Shown here one piece after another: positions 27,798 through 36,854 of a DNA stretch of 60,343 nucleotides (its first letter is position 1; the number at the start of each line of letters is the position of its first letter). Location: positions 1-60,343 of the forward strand of contig NZ_JAGKJJ010000029.1 in the NCBI RefSeq assembly GCF_020329505.1. Direction: 5' to 3'. Position numbers and translations under genes: made by a program. The notes beneath the pieces are model-generated. The model searched no databases and was not told the origin of the DNA. It was given only the letters and a program-made list of their open reading frames with translations. The DNA comes from Bradyrhizobium semiaridum (GTDB lineage: Bacteria > Pseudomonadota > Alphaproteobacteria > Rhizobiales > Xanthobacteraceae).

Positions 27798-28472
27798 TTA
27801 ATCGGCGGTGCAACGATCCAACACGCTCACGCGCGCGGCTTGCCGGGTCAGTTTCACCAGTTCCAGCAGCATCGCCTCGCCCGCATCGACCAGCTCGTCG
27901 AGCGTGATCGCCGACAGGCCGCGCGCCGCCGTTCCGTCATGCGCGAGCGGCGGAACATGGACGAATTGCGCAAGGCGCAGCTCATTGTCGCCCTTCATGG
28001 TCTCGATCGCCCGCCAGCTCAGATAGTTGCAGAGGTAGCTGCCGGCATCGCGCGACAGGCGGGCGTCGATGCCCGTCGCCTGGGCTGCGCGGAGCAACTT
28101 TTTGCTGTGCGGTCCGAAGCTTTGCGCATCGGCACCATCGGCGATCGATCCCTTGCGGGCGTGCTGGCGGCCGGCGTCGGGAAAGCGCGTCGTTACCGCG
28201 TTGCGGGCGCGGGTCTCGATGCGCAGATGCGCGGTGCGGCCGGCGAGGCCGAACATCAGCAGCGCCTGCGGGCGATGCCGTGCGATCAGCTCCGGCAACT
28301 CGCGATCGACTGTCGCGTAGGTGACGTGGAAGATGTGGCTGCTCAGCGCGACGTCGTCGAAGGCCGGGCGCCGCAGCCCGGTCAGCCGCCTGACCAGCGG
28401 CATGGTCGGGTTGACCGGCGCGCCCGGGAATGGGCCGAAGCCGGTGATGAGAATGCGCAGCTTTCCGCTCAA
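27798..28472 (-). CDS. pcp: pyroglutamyl-peptidase I
   Basis: Cysteine peptidase that removes N-terminal pyroglutamate. A TTG start at 28472 overlaps the meaB stop (TTGA) and gives 224 residues, the normal family length. The frame is open far upstream but inside meaB. The catalytic triad is complete: E86 in GRTAHLRIETRARN, C148 in RDAGSYLCNYLSW and H172 in QFVHVPPL. The N-terminal KLRILITGFGPFPGAPVNPT is the family signature. Coupling to meaB is unusual and has no obvious metabolic reason. Confidence 0.92.
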   Translation of the reverse strand: MSGKLRILITGFGPFPGAPVNPTMPLVRRLTGLRRPAFDDVALSSHIFHVTYATVDRELPELIARHRPQALLMFGLAGRTAHLRIETRARNAVTTRFPDAGRQHARKGSIADGADAQSFGPHSKKLLRAAQATGIDARLSRDAGSYLCNYLSWRAIETMKGDNELRLAQFVHVPPLAHDGTAARGLSAITLDELVDAGEAMLLELVKLTRQAARVSVLDRCTAD

Positions 28473-29461
28473 TGCAGCATCTCCACGATCTGTTCGGCGG
28501 CGACCGCGGGCGAGACGCGCCCGCCGGCGACCTCGGCTTCTATCTTCTTCACCTTGGCGCGGATCGCGGCATCTGTGCGCAGCCGCGCCATCATCCGGCT
28601 CTCCAGCATCGACCACATCCATTTCACCTGCTGCTCGCGGCGTCGCGCGGCGAACTCGCCGGAGGCGTTCATCGCGGTGCGATGCTCGAGGATTTTTTGC
28701 CAGAGCCTGTCGAGCCCGGCTCCCGTCAGCGCAGAATAGGTCTCGACCGGCGGATGCCAGTGTTCGGAGCGCGGTGCGAGGATATGCAGCGCGCTGCGAT
28801 AGTCGGCCGCTGCGAGGTTGGCGCGCTTGACGTTGTCGCCATCGGCCTTGTTGATCGCGATCATGTCGGCGAGCTCGACCAAGCCCTTCTTGATGCCCTG
28901 CAACTCGTCGCCGGCGCCGGGCAGCATCAAGGCCAGGAAGAAATCGGTCATGTCGCAGACCGCGGTCTCGGATTGGCCGATGCCGACGGTCTCGACCAGC
29001 ACCACGTCGAAGCCGGCCGCCTCGCACAGCAGCATCGCCTCGCGGGTTTTCGCCGCGACGCCGCCGAGGGTGCCGGACGAGGGCGAGGGGCGGATGTAGG
29101 CGTCATCGGACGCCGCGAGCCGCGCCATCCGAGTCTTGTCGCCGAGGATCGAGCCGCCGGTGCGCGCCGAGGAGGGATCGACTGCGAGCACCGCGACCTT
29201 GTGGCCGCGCTCGATCAGGAACATGCCGAGCGCATCGATCGTGGTCGACTTGCCGACGCCGGGCGAGCCGGTAATGCCGACCCGCACCGCCGTGCCGGTG
29301 TCAGGCAGCAGCGCCTGTACCAGTTCGCGCGCCGCTGCCTGGTGATCGCTTCGCCTGCTCTCGACCAGCGTGATCGCCCGCGCCAGCGCGGCGCGCTGGC
29401 CGGCACGGAGGTCCTTGGCAAGGGCGCGGATGTCGGGAGCGGCGGATTTCGAGGCGATCAT
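28469..29461 (-). CDS. meaB: MeaB/ArgK-type GTPase chaperone of methylmalonyl-CoA mutase
   Basis: G3E-family GTPase that gates cobalamin loading and protects methylmalonyl-CoA mutase from inactivation. 330 residues from the ATG at 29461. Walker A GSPGVGKST is at residues 65-73, the switch region with ETVGIGQSE at 157-165, and the base-specifying NKAD at 204-207. The C-terminal helical dimerisation arm is present (EFAARRREQQVKWMWSMLES). The mutase genes mutA and mutB lie immediately upstream on the same strand, separated only by a small membrane protein gene. Its stop overlaps the pcp start. Confidence 0.95.
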   Translation of the reverse strand: MIASKSAAPDIRALAKDLRAGQRAALARAITLVESRRSDHQAAARELVQALLPDTGTAVRVGITGSPGVGKSTTIDALGMFLIERGHKVAVLAVDPSSARTGGSILGDKTRMARLAASDDAYIRPSPSSGTLGGVAAKTREAMLLCEAAGFDVVLVETVGIGQSETAVCDMTDFFLALMLPGAGDELQGIKKGLVELADMIAINKADGDNVKRANLAAADYRSALHILAPRSEHWHPPVETYSALTGAGLDRLWQKILEHRTAMNASGEFAARRREQQVKWMWSMLESRMMARLRTDAAIRAKVKKIEAEVAGGRVSPAVAAEQIVEMLH

Positions 29462-29644
29462 GGCCTTGGTTTACAACGGCCGGCCGTCGCAGGCGAGGGC
29501 CAGCGCACCGGCCCTCCCGTGCTATATGCAGTGCGCGGGAGCCGCGCAGGTTACGTTCCGCATAGTTTCTGGTCGCCGCGCAATTTGCTTATCGCTCCTT
29601 GAAGGAGTCTGCAATGCCTGGTCGTGACGGTCACTACTGCAGCC

Positions 29645-29878
29645 CTAGTCTGATGATGTCGGCCTAGCAAGCTCTTGTTCGCGCTGTCGCCTTCGCTCGG
29701 CGATAAATTCATCGCATCCTTCGGGAAGTGTGCACATATAATCTTCGATCCGCCACGCTGTCCTCTCGGTGAAGGTTTTGGCGACGAGAAAACCTGCTAC
29801 GTACAACCATGGCAGCGACAAGAGTAAAACCACAAGAGCAGACACGGTGAGGGCGATGACGCGGATCACCTTCAACAT
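29645..29878 (-). CDS. small single-pass membrane protein, unknown function
   Basis: 77 residues from the ATG at 29878. One long hydrophobic segment (residues 5-35, VIALTVSALVVLLLSLPWLY and beyond) precedes a charged, soluble tail with two cysteines (YMCTLPEGCDEFIAERRRQREQE). It lies between mutB and meaB on the same strand, 62 bases after mutB. Composition is less GC-rich than the flanks. It could be a real small gene or a remnant; no family is recognised. Confidence 0.5.
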   Translation of the reverse strand: MLKVIRVIALTVSALVVLLLSLPWLYVAGFLVAKTFTERTAWRIEDYMCTLPEGCDEFIAERRRQREQELARPTSSD

Positions 29879-29940
29879 TGTCAGTGACCCACTCCCTTTT
29901 CCCTAAAAACTGCTTTTGTTGAAACCGTCTATCCCCGCCG

Positions 29941-32106
29941 CTACTCCGCCGCCTCGCTGTGGCCGAGCCTTGTATTGAGCTTGCGGATCAGCTCCTCGGC
30001 GGCGTCCGAGATCACGGTGCCGGGCGGGAAGATCGCCTCGGCGCCGGCGGCGTAGAGCGCCTCGTAATCCTGCGGCGGCACCACGCCGCCGATGATGATC
30101 ATGATGTCCTCGCGGCCGTGCTTCTTCAGCGCGGCCTTCAATTCCGGCACGGCGGTGAGATGCGCTGCGGCGAGCGAGGAGACGCCGAGGATGTGGACGT
30201 CGTTCTCGACCGCCTGACGGGCGGCTTCGTCGGCGGTCGCGAACAGCGGCCCGATGTCGACGTCGAAGCCGATATCGGCGAAGGCGGATGCGATCACCTT
30301 CTGGCCGCGGTCGTGGCCGTCCTGGCCGATCTTGGCGACCAGGATGCGCGGGCGGCGGCCTTCGGCCTCCTCGAAGGCGTCGATCAGCGCCTGAACCTTC
30401 TCGACCTTGTTGGACATGGCCGCTGCCTCTCGCTTGTAGACGCCGGTGATGGACTTGATCTCCGCGCGGTGGCGGCCGAACACCTTCTCCATCGCGTCCG
30501 AAATCTCGCCGACGGTGGCTTTTGCGCGCGCGGCGTCGATCGCCAGCGCCAGCAGGTTGCCGTTGCCTTCGCTCGCGCTGCGGGTGAGCGCGGCGAGCGC
30601 CGCGTCGACATCCTTCTGGTTGCGCTCCTTCTTCAGCCGCGCCAGTTTGTCGATTTGCAGCCGCCGCACGGTGGAGTTGTCCACCTTGAGCACGTCGATC
30701 GGCTTCTCGTTCTCGGGCCTGTACTTGTTGACACCTATCACCGCCTGGCGGCCGGCATCGATCCGCGCCTGGGTCTTGGCGGAGGCTTCCTCGATGCGCA
30801 GCTTCGGCAGGCCGGCCTCGATCGCCTTGGCCATGCCGCCGAGCGCCTCGACCTCCTGGATATGGCCCCAGGCCTTTTTAGCGAGATCGCGGGTCAGCCG
30901 CTCGACATAGTAGGAGCCGCCCCAGGGATCGATGATCCGGTTGGTGCCGCTCTCCTGCTGGAGAAAAAGCTGGGTGTTGCGGGCGATGCGCGCGGAGAAA
31001 TCGGTCGGCAGCGCTAAGGCCTCGTCGAGCGCATTGGTGTGCAGCGACTGGGTGTGGCCTTGGGTTGCCGCCATTGCCTCGATCGTGGTGCGCATCACGT
31101 TGTTGAAGACATCCTGCGCGGTCAGCGACCAGCCCGAGGTCTGGCAATGCGTGCGCAGCGACAGCGAACGCGGATCCTTCGGGTTGAACTGCTTGAGCAG
31201 CTTGGCCCATAACAGCCGCGCAGCGCGCATCTTGGCGACTTCCATGAAGAAGTTCATGCCGATCGCCCAGAAGAAAGAGAGGCGCGGAGCAAAACGATCG
31301 ACGTCGAGGCCGGCGGCAAGCCCGGCGCGCAGATATTCGACGCCGTCAGCCAGCGTATAGGCGAGCTCGAGGTCCTGCGTCGCGCCGGCTTCCTGCATGT
31401 GATAGCCGGAGATCGAGATCGAATTGTATTTCGGCATCCTCGTGGACGTGTAGGCGAAGATGTCGGAGATGATCCGCATCGAGGGCGCCGGCGGATAGAT
31501 ATAGGTGTTGCGCACCATGAACTCTTTCAGAATGTCGTTCTGAATGGTGCCCGAGAGTTTTTCCGGCGGCACGCCCTGTTCCTCGGCGGCCGCGACGAAC
31601 AGCGCGAGGATCGGCAGCACCGCGCCGTTCATGGTCATCGACACGCTCATCCGGTCGAGCGGGATGCCGGCGAACAGCGTGCGCATGTCGTAGATCGAAT
31701 CGATCGCAACGCCGGCCATGCCGACGTCGCCGAGGACGCGCGGATGATCCGAGTCATAGCCGCGATGGGTGGCGAGATCGAAGGCGACCGAGAGACCCTT
31801 TTGCCCGGCCGCGAGGTTGCGGCGATAGAAGGCGTTGGAATCCTCCGCCGTGGAGAAGCCGGCATATTGCCGGATCGTCCAGGGCTGGTTGACGTACATG
31901 GTCGGGTAGGGGCCGCGCAGATAGGGCGCGATCCCCGGCCAGGTCTCGAGGAAGTCGATGCCTTCGAGGTCGGCCTCGCTGTAGATCGATTTGACCGGAA
32001 TGCCCTCGGGCGTCAGCCACGGCTCGGCGCTCGCGGCCGGTGCCGCCGCGGCGACGGGCTGGAAGGCGACATCGGCGAAATTGGGAATGCGGGTCATGGT
32101 ATCCAT
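29941..32106 (-). CDS. mutB: methylmalonyl-CoA mutase large (catalytic, B12-binding) subunit
   Basis: Interconverts (R)-methylmalonyl-CoA and succinyl-CoA in propionyl-CoA breakdown. The ATG at 32106 gives 721 residues. A TTG at 32136, overlapping the GFA stop as TTGA, and an ATG at 32097 are alternatives. The TIM-barrel half includes GPYPTMYVNQPWTIRQYAGF, NDILKEFMVRNTYIYPP and SGYHMQEAGA, the substrate-channel residues. The C-terminal cobalamin domain carries KIGQDGHDRGQKV, the D-x-H-x-x-G motif whose His replaces the lower axial ligand. It follows mutA and a GFA gene and is supported by meaB downstream. Confidence 0.96.
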   Translation of the reverse strand: MDTMTRIPNFADVAFQPVAAAAPAASAEPWLTPEGIPVKSIYSEADLEGIDFLETWPGIAPYLRGPYPTMYVNQPWTIRQYAGFSTAEDSNAFYRRNLAAGQKGLSVAFDLATHRGYDSDHPRVLGDVGMAGVAIDSIYDMRTLFAGIPLDRMSVSMTMNGAVLPILALFVAAAEEQGVPPEKLSGTIQNDILKEFMVRNTYIYPPAPSMRIISDIFAYTSTRMPKYNSISISGYHMQEAGATQDLELAYTLADGVEYLRAGLAAGLDVDRFAPRLSFFWAIGMNFFMEVAKMRAARLLWAKLLKQFNPKDPRSLSLRTHCQTSGWSLTAQDVFNNVMRTTIEAMAATQGHTQSLHTNALDEALALPTDFSARIARNTQLFLQQESGTNRIIDPWGGSYYVERLTRDLAKKAWGHIQEVEALGGMAKAIEAGLPKLRIEEASAKTQARIDAGRQAVIGVNKYRPENEKPIDVLKVDNSTVRRLQIDKLARLKKERNQKDVDAALAALTRSASEGNGNLLALAIDAARAKATVGEISDAMEKVFGRHRAEIKSITGVYKREAAAMSNKVEKVQALIDAFEEAEGRRPRILVAKIGQDGHDRGQKVIASAFADIGFDVDIGPLFATADEAARQAVENDVHILGVSSLAAAHLTAVPELKAALKKHGREDIMIIIGGVVPPQDYEALYAAGAEAIFPPGTVISDAAEELIRKLNTRLGHSEAAE

Positions 32107-32132
32107 CGTATCACGGCGCTCACCTTGTGGCG

Positions 32133-32603
32133 TCAATCGTGGTCCGGATGCTGGTGGCTGACGATCGTCGCCATCTTTTCCGGCCCGTAATTCTGCATCG
32201 TGGTCTGGCTCGGCAGATTGGCGATACCGACCACCCAGCCGAGGCGGGACTCAGTTCCGAATTGCTGCGTCGGGATCACCCGGTCCGGCCGATCGAAGGT
32301 CCCGGTCATGATCTCGATCCGCGGCCCGTCGATGACGTGGAAGCCGAGTGGCGTGCCGCAGGCGGCGCAGAAGTCGCGCGCGGCGATCGAGGACGACTGG
32401 AACGACGCAGGCTTGCCGCGGGTCCACGTGAAATCGGTCCGATCGATATCGGCGAGGGAAGCGAACGGGGCGCCCGATGCCTTCTGGCACATCCGGCAGT
32501 GACAGATGCTGATCCGGGTCGGCGCCGCCGACACCGCAAAGCGGACGGCGCCGCATTGGCAGCCGCCGGTCAGAACGGGTTTTGCTGGTGCTTCAGCCGT
32601 CAT
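32133..32603 (-). CDS. GFA/CENP-V domain protein nested in the mutase operon
   Basis: 156-residue zinc protein of the glutathione-dependent formaldehyde-activating (GFA) family. Zinc-site cysteines are C15 and C17 (GGCQCGAVRF), C34, C36 and C39 (CHCRMC), and C79 and C82 (CAACGTPLGF). These families catalyse or promote glutathione-adduct chemistry in some cases, but many members have no known activity. Start ATG at 32603 overlaps the mutA stop (ATGA), and its own stop overlaps a TTG of mutB (TTGA). It is therefore tightly embedded between the two mutase subunit genes. No substrate can be read from the sequence. Confidence 0.9.
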   Translation of the reverse strand: MTAEAPAKPVLTGGCQCGAVRFAVSAAPTRISICHCRMCQKASGAPFASLADIDRTDFTWTRGKPASFQSSSIAARDFCAACGTPLGFHVIDGPRIEIMTGTFDRPDRVIPTQQFGTESRLGWVVGIANLPSQTTMQNYGPEKMATIVSHQHPDHD

Positions 32604-34474
32604 GCCTGCTCCATCCGCCGATAGGCGTCGCGCAACGCCGCCAGCGCATCGCCGCCGGCGAAGACGAATTCACCGATGCCGGCCGCCCGCAGCGCCGCTT
32701 CCTGGTCGCCGGGGCGCCCTGCCAGATAGATATACCTGGCGCCAGCTCCTTGAAGGCCCTTTGCCGCGTCTGCGGCACGATCGGCATAGACCTTGTCCGA
32801 GGAACAAATGCACGCCATCGCCGCGCCGGTGGCCTTGAAGGCCGCGGCAAGCGCTGCCGCGTCGGCAAAGCCCTCGCTGTCGATGGCCTCGATCCCGCCG
32901 GTCTCGAAGAAGCTCTTTGCGAAGGTGGCGCGGGCGGTGAAGTCCGCGGGCGTGCCGAGATTGGCGAGGAAGATCCTCGGCCGCGCACCACGTGCCTTCA
33001 GCGTGGCGTCCGACTTGTCGCGCAGCGCCTCGAAAGGCGCGGCAAGCCGCATCGGCGCCAGCGCGTCGAACTTGATCGCGGCGTCGGCGAGCGGGGCGGG
33101 CGCGGCCGGTTTCACGTCCAGCACCGCGATGTCGGCCTCATGCAGGTCGGGGAACTCACTGGCGCCGGTCAGCACGTCGCGGCGCTTTGCCACATTGGTC
33201 TCGCGCTGTGCGCGGGTCGCGGCGACTTTGCTCTGGATCAGACCCCGCGCGAGCGCAGCGAAGATGCCGCCGGCCTTCTCGATCTCCTGGAACAGCGTCC
33301 ACGCCGCCTCGCAGAGCTGCGAGGTCAGCGTCTCGATGCCGCCGGAGCCGGCGGCCGGATCGGAGACCTTGGCGAGATTGGATTCCTCGAGCAGCACCAG
33401 CTGCGTATTGCGCGCAATGCGTCGAGCGAAATCGTCCGGCAGGCCGAGCGCCAAAGTGTGCGGCAGCACCGTGATCGCGTTGGCGCCGCCGAGGCCGGCC
33501 GCGAAGGTCGCCATCGTGGCGCGCAGCAGGTTCACATTGGCGTCGCGCTGGGTCAGCATGCGCCAGGCGGTCTGCGCGTTGACGAAGATCGGCTTCGGTG
33601 CGAGGCCGCAGGCCTGTTCGATCCGCGCCCACAAGAGCCGCAACGCGCGGAATTTCGCCATCGTCAGGAACTGGTCGGCGTCGGCGGAAAGCCGGAACGA
33701 GATCGCAGCCCGTGCCGCATCGAGATCGATACCGGCGCCTTCCAGCATGCGCAGATAGGCGAGCGCGACCGCGAGCGTGAAGCCAAGCTCCTGCACCTCC
33801 GAGCCGCCGGCATCGTGCACCGGTCGGCCGTCGGCCAGTACGAACGGTCCCTTGAAGCCGCGCTTGACCAGGCCGTTGACCACCTGGCCGAACGACTTTT
33901 CGTAGTTGGGCCATGCGATCGCCGCTGCGCCGCGCACGGCCATGGTGCTGAGCGCCTGATAGTTGAAGTGCAGGTCGAGCTTGGCCGGGTCAAGCTTGCG
34001 GGCCTCGACCATGTCGGCGAAGGTCTCGCCGGCATTCTCGCGCCCGATCACCGGGTTGAGCGCGATCATAATGCCGGCATCGAGATGGACGCCGCCGCAG
34101 GCCCGCGCCAGCGTCTTCTTGCTGGCATCGGCGAGGCCGAAGCCGCGGGCGCCGGGACCGCCGGCGAATTCGAATTCGAGGCCGGTGGCGCCGTTCTCGA
34201 GATCCTGCAATGCCTGTGCATTGGCCTGCGCGGCATCCGGATGGTCGACCCGCTGCAGGATCTGCCAGGGTGCGGCGGGGCCACGGCCGGCAAGCGGGCA
34301 GGTGTTGGTAGCCCGGCGGTAGATCGGATCGATCTTCAGCCCGTCATAGGTCTTGCTTGTCAGCTTCTCGAACGGCGCGCCTTTCAGCACGCCGTCGACC
34401 AGCTTGCGCCAGTCATCATAGGTCGCAGCCGGGAAATCCGCAGCCAGAGGCAAATCGTCGGTCGTGGTCGTCAT
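32600..34474 (-). CDS. mutA: methylmalonyl-CoA mutase small subunit
   Basis: Structural partner of the catalytic mutase subunit. The ATG at 34474 gives 624 residues; the frame is open to 34555, but that extension looks like leader sequence. The barrel half resembles MutB (IYRRATNTCPLAGRG, LHFNYQALSTMAVRGAAAIAW, NTQLVLLEESNLAKVSDPAAGSG). The C-terminal domain lacks the D-x-H-x-x-G cobalamin motif (LANLGTPADFTARATF instead), as expected for the non-B12 subunit of a heterodimeric mutase. It is first in mutA-GFA-mutB; 105 bases separate it from folK upstream. Confidence 0.95.
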   Translation of the reverse strand: MTTTTDDLPLAADFPAATYDDWRKLVDGVLKGAPFEKLTSKTYDGLKIDPIYRRATNTCPLAGRGPAAPWQILQRVDHPDAAQANAQALQDLENGATGLEFEFAGGPGARGFGLADASKKTLARACGGVHLDAGIMIALNPVIGRENAGETFADMVEARKLDPAKLDLHFNYQALSTMAVRGAAAIAWPNYEKSFGQVVNGLVKRGFKGPFVLADGRPVHDAGGSEVQELGFTLAVALAYLRMLEGAGIDLDAARAAISFRLSADADQFLTMAKFRALRLLWARIEQACGLAPKPIFVNAQTAWRMLTQRDANVNLLRATMATFAAGLGGANAITVLPHTLALGLPDDFARRIARNTQLVLLEESNLAKVSDPAAGSGGIETLTSQLCEAAWTLFQEIEKAGGIFAALARGLIQSKVAATRAQRETNVAKRRDVLTGASEFPDLHEADIAVLDVKPAAPAPLADAAIKFDALAPMRLAAPFEALRDKSDATLKARGARPRIFLANLGTPADFTARATFAKSFFETGGIEAIDSEGFADAAALAAAFKATGAAMACICSSDKVYADRAADAAKGLQGAGARYIYLAGRPGDQEAALRAAGIGEFVFAGGDALAALRDAYRRMEQA

Positions 34475-34579
34475 CCGCCCAGAATATCCTTCACTGGCCC
34501 GGCATGGGCCCGCTTGATTTGGCCGGAAATTGCCACGGGTGGGCGGCCAAGCCAAACGGTTGTTTGCGGTGTCGGGGCC

Positions 34580-35071
34580 TCAATCGAGGTCCGGCAGACG
34601 GAAAATACCGTCGGCGGAAACCCCGGCCAGCGCGTCGGCGACACGGCGGCCGGCAATGACACGGTCTGGAACGATCTCGGCCAGCGGCACCAGTACGAAG
34701 GCGCGCTCGAACACATGCGGGTGCGGCAGGGTCAGTTCCGGCTTGCTGAGCGTGACATCGTCATAGGCGATCAGGTCGAGGTCGAGGGTGCGTGGACCCC
34801 AGCGCAGCTCATTGGCCCGGTCGCGGCCGAACTTCGCCTCGATCTTGTGCAGCGTGAACAGCAACGCATGCGGATCGAGGCTGGTCTCGATCTCGATGCA
34901 GGCATTGATGAAGCGATCCTGCTGCTGTTCGCCCCAGGGCGGCGTCGAATAGTCCGACGAGCGCCCCAGCAGGGCGGCCTGCGTCATGCCGCAGATATTG
35001 GCGATCGCCTTGCGGATCGTCGTGCGGACGTCGCCGACATTGCCGCCGAGCGCGATCAGGACGTCAGCCAT
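34580..35071 (-). CDS. folK: HPPK, 6-hydroxymethyl-dihydropterin pyrophosphokinase
   Basis: Transfers pyrophosphate from ATP to 6-hydroxymethyl-7,8-dihydropterin, the step before dihydropteroate synthase. 163 residues from the ATG at 35071. ALGGNVGD at the N-terminus and the family signature RWGPRTLDLDLI with its metal-binding Asp pair are present, followed by LPHPHVFERAFVLVPLAEI. Overlaps folB by 8 bases; third gene of folP-folB-folK. Confidence 0.95.
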   Translation of the reverse strand: MADVLIALGGNVGDVRTTIRKAIANICGMTQAALLGRSSDYSTPPWGEQQQDRFINACIEIETSLDPHALLFTLHKIEAKFGRDRANELRWGPRTLDLDLIAYDDVTLSKPELTLPHPHVFERAFVLVPLAEIVPDRVIAGRRVADALAGVSADGIFRLPDLD

Positions 35072-35444
35072 GCTGCGGCGGGTGGCGTGAGCGCGTCAGC
35101 ACCACGCCGACATCCTCGAAGATCGCGGCAATCGGTGCATGCGGCTTGTGAACGGTGACCTTGACGGCCCGGATGCGCGGGAAGGCGGCGAGTATTGCAT
35201 CGGCCACTGCGCCGGCTGCGCGTTCCAGCAATTTGTAGTTGGTGTTCTTGAACGCCGACGTCGCCGTCGCCACCACGTTGGAATAGGACACCGTGTCGGA
35301 CAGGCGGTCGGTATGCGAGGACTCCGAGAGATCGGTATAGAGCTCGAGGTCGATGACGAAGCGCTGCCCGACCTCGGTCTCGTGTTCCATCACGCCATGG
35401 CGGGCATGGATGACGATCCCTTTGATGAAGATCGTGTCCGTCAT
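35064..35444 (-). CDS. folB: dihydroneopterin aldolase
   Basis: Cleaves 7,8-dihydroneopterin to 6-hydroxymethyl-dihydropterin and glycolaldehyde. 126 residues from the ATG at 35444, which overlaps the folP stop (ATGA). IFIKGIVIHARHGVMEHETEV carries in its second half the conserved active-site Glu region, and VTVHKPHAPI carries the catalytic Lys. The middle YSNVVATATSAFKNTNYKLLE is typical of FolB. The C-terminal tail after VGVVLTRSR is short and basic. Confidence 0.94.
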   Translation of the reverse strand: MTDTIFIKGIVIHARHGVMEHETEVGQRFVIDLELYTDLSESSHTDRLSDTVSYSNVVATATSAFKNTNYKLLERAAGAVADAILAAFPRIRAVKVTVHKPHAPIAAIFEDVGVVLTRSRHPPQHG

Positions 35445-36298
35445 TGCTGTCCCTTGATTGCTGCGGCCACCCGTAGCGCCTGAACGGTTTCCGTGACGTC
35501 ATGTGCACGGATGATGCGTGCGCCGTTCTGCGCGGCGATCAGATGCGCCGCGAGCGAGCCGCCGATCCGCTCGTGAGGCTCCGACGGCGCGACGCTGCTG
35601 ATGAAGCGCTTGCGCGAGGCGCCGACCAGCACCGGCAGCCCGAAGGCGCTGAACTCGGCCAGCCGCGCCAGCGCGGTCATGCTCTGCTGTGGCGCCTTGC
35701 CGAAGCCGATGCCGGGATCGAGCACGATCCGGTCGGACGCAATGCCGGCCTTCGCGGCGATCTCGAGCGAGCGGGTGAAGAAAGCCGTGATGTCCTGCAT
35801 GATGTCGATGGCGGGATCCGCCCGGTCGCGGTTGTGCATGATGACCACGGGTACACCGCGGGCCGCGACGACGGCCGCCATGCCGGCATCGCGTTGCAGG
35901 CCCCAGACGTCGTTGGCCATTGCGGCGCCCTGATCGAGCGCCCAGGCCACGACCTCCGACTTCATGCTGTCGATCGAGACCGGCACGCCGAGCGCGACGA
36001 CGCCGGCCAGCACCGGCTTCAGCCGCGCCAACTCGTCGCCGGCCGTGACCGGCTGCGAGCCGTAGGGGCGGGTCGACTCGGCACCGATATCGATGATGTC
36101 GGCGCCGTCGGCGACCAGCTTGCGGGCCTGCGCCAAGGCCTGCTCGGGTGCGATGAACTGTCCGCCGTCCGAGAAGGAGTCCGGCGTCACGTTCAATATA
36201 CCCATCACCGCCGGATATGGCTTCGACAGCAACGCCGGCAGCAGCGCGCGTCCGGCCAGGCCGGCGGCCGCTGAAGCTATGGGCTTGGTCGCCATCAT
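35441..36298 (-). CDS. folP: dihydropteroate synthase
   Basis: Condenses 6-hydroxymethyl-dihydropterin pyrophosphate with p-aminobenzoate; the sulphonamide target. The ATG at 36298 gives 285 residues; an ATG at 36295 is equally possible. Signatures: VMGILNVTPDSFSDGG with the pyrophosphate-binding Asn, DIIDIGAESTRPYG with the loop-2 Thr/Arg/Pro, DPGIGFGK, and the C-terminal VGASRKRFI and IRAHDV that bind the substrate. First gene of folP-folB-folK; folate synthesis is therefore directly upstream of the mutase cluster. Confidence 0.95.
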   Translation of the reverse strand: MMATKPIASAAAGLAGRALLPALLSKPYPAVMGILNVTPDSFSDGGQFIAPEQALAQARKLVADGADIIDIGAESTRPYGSQPVTAGDELARLKPVLAGVVALGVPVSIDSMKSEVVAWALDQGAAMANDVWGLQRDAGMAAVVAARGVPVVIMHNRDRADPAIDIMQDITAFFTRSLEIAAKAGIASDRIVLDPGIGFGKAPQQSMTALARLAEFSAFGLPVLVGASRKRFISSVAPSEPHERIGGSLAAHLIAAQNGARIIRAHDVTETVQALRVAAAIKGQQ

Positions 36299-36390
36299 GC
36301 GGAGGCTTTGCGCTGACCGCGGCGGCAAGTCAAGGTGCGGTGGGGGCGGTTGGCGCCGGTGGGCCTGATCACCCTAAGAGGTGATCTCAG

Positions 36391-36798
36391 CTAATACGTG
36401 ATCTTGGGCGGCAACTTGCGTGCCTGCTCGATCAGCAGCTCGACCGACTTCTCCGACGGCATCACGCGGACAAGTTTTCGCTTGACGTTGGCGTCCTTCA
36501 TGCTCTGCGCCAGCCGCGACGGGTTACGGTGGGCGAGCTCGCGCACGGTGGTGACGCCGGCGGCACGGATCAGTCCGACCTTGGCCTTGCCCATGCCCGG
36601 AATCCGCATGTAGTCGGAGATGTTGGCCCACTCGAGCAGTTGCTGTTCGCTGATCCCGGTCCTGGCTGCGAGCGCCTTGCGTCCCTTGACGGTGCGGGCG
36701 GCTTCAAGCAGCGCTTCGGTCGTGCGGATACCCTGTGATTTCAGTTTCGTTGCGCAATAGGCGGACAGGCCTTCGATCTCGGAGAGGGGGTATGTCAT
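36391..36798 (-). CDS. DUF4332 helix-hairpin-helix protein
   Basis: 135 residues from the ATG at 36798. Two helix-hairpin-helix-like modules occur: IEGLSAYCATKLKSQGIRTT near the start and IPGMGKAKVGLIRAAGVTTV in the middle. Both have the G-h-G turn that contacts nucleic-acid backbone in many proteins. This matches DUF4332. The function is unknown; DNA or RNA binding is an inference from the motif. It stands between folP and the DUF2267 gene, on the same strand. Confidence 0.85.
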   Translation of the reverse strand: MTYPLSEIEGLSAYCATKLKSQGIRTTEALLEAARTVKGRKALAARTGISEQQLLEWANISDYMRIPGMGKAKVGLIRAAGVTTVRELAHRNPSRLAQSMKDANVKRKLVRVMPSEKSVELLIEQARKLPPKITY

Positions 36799-36854
36799 GA
36801 TACTCGTATGCAGGTAGAAGAGAGCGTCGACGCAAGGAGGCGTTGGGAGGTGCT

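Noticed and set aside
32582..35158. 858-codon open frame on the plus strand
   Set aside because: Antisense to mutA and folK; shadow of strong codon bias.
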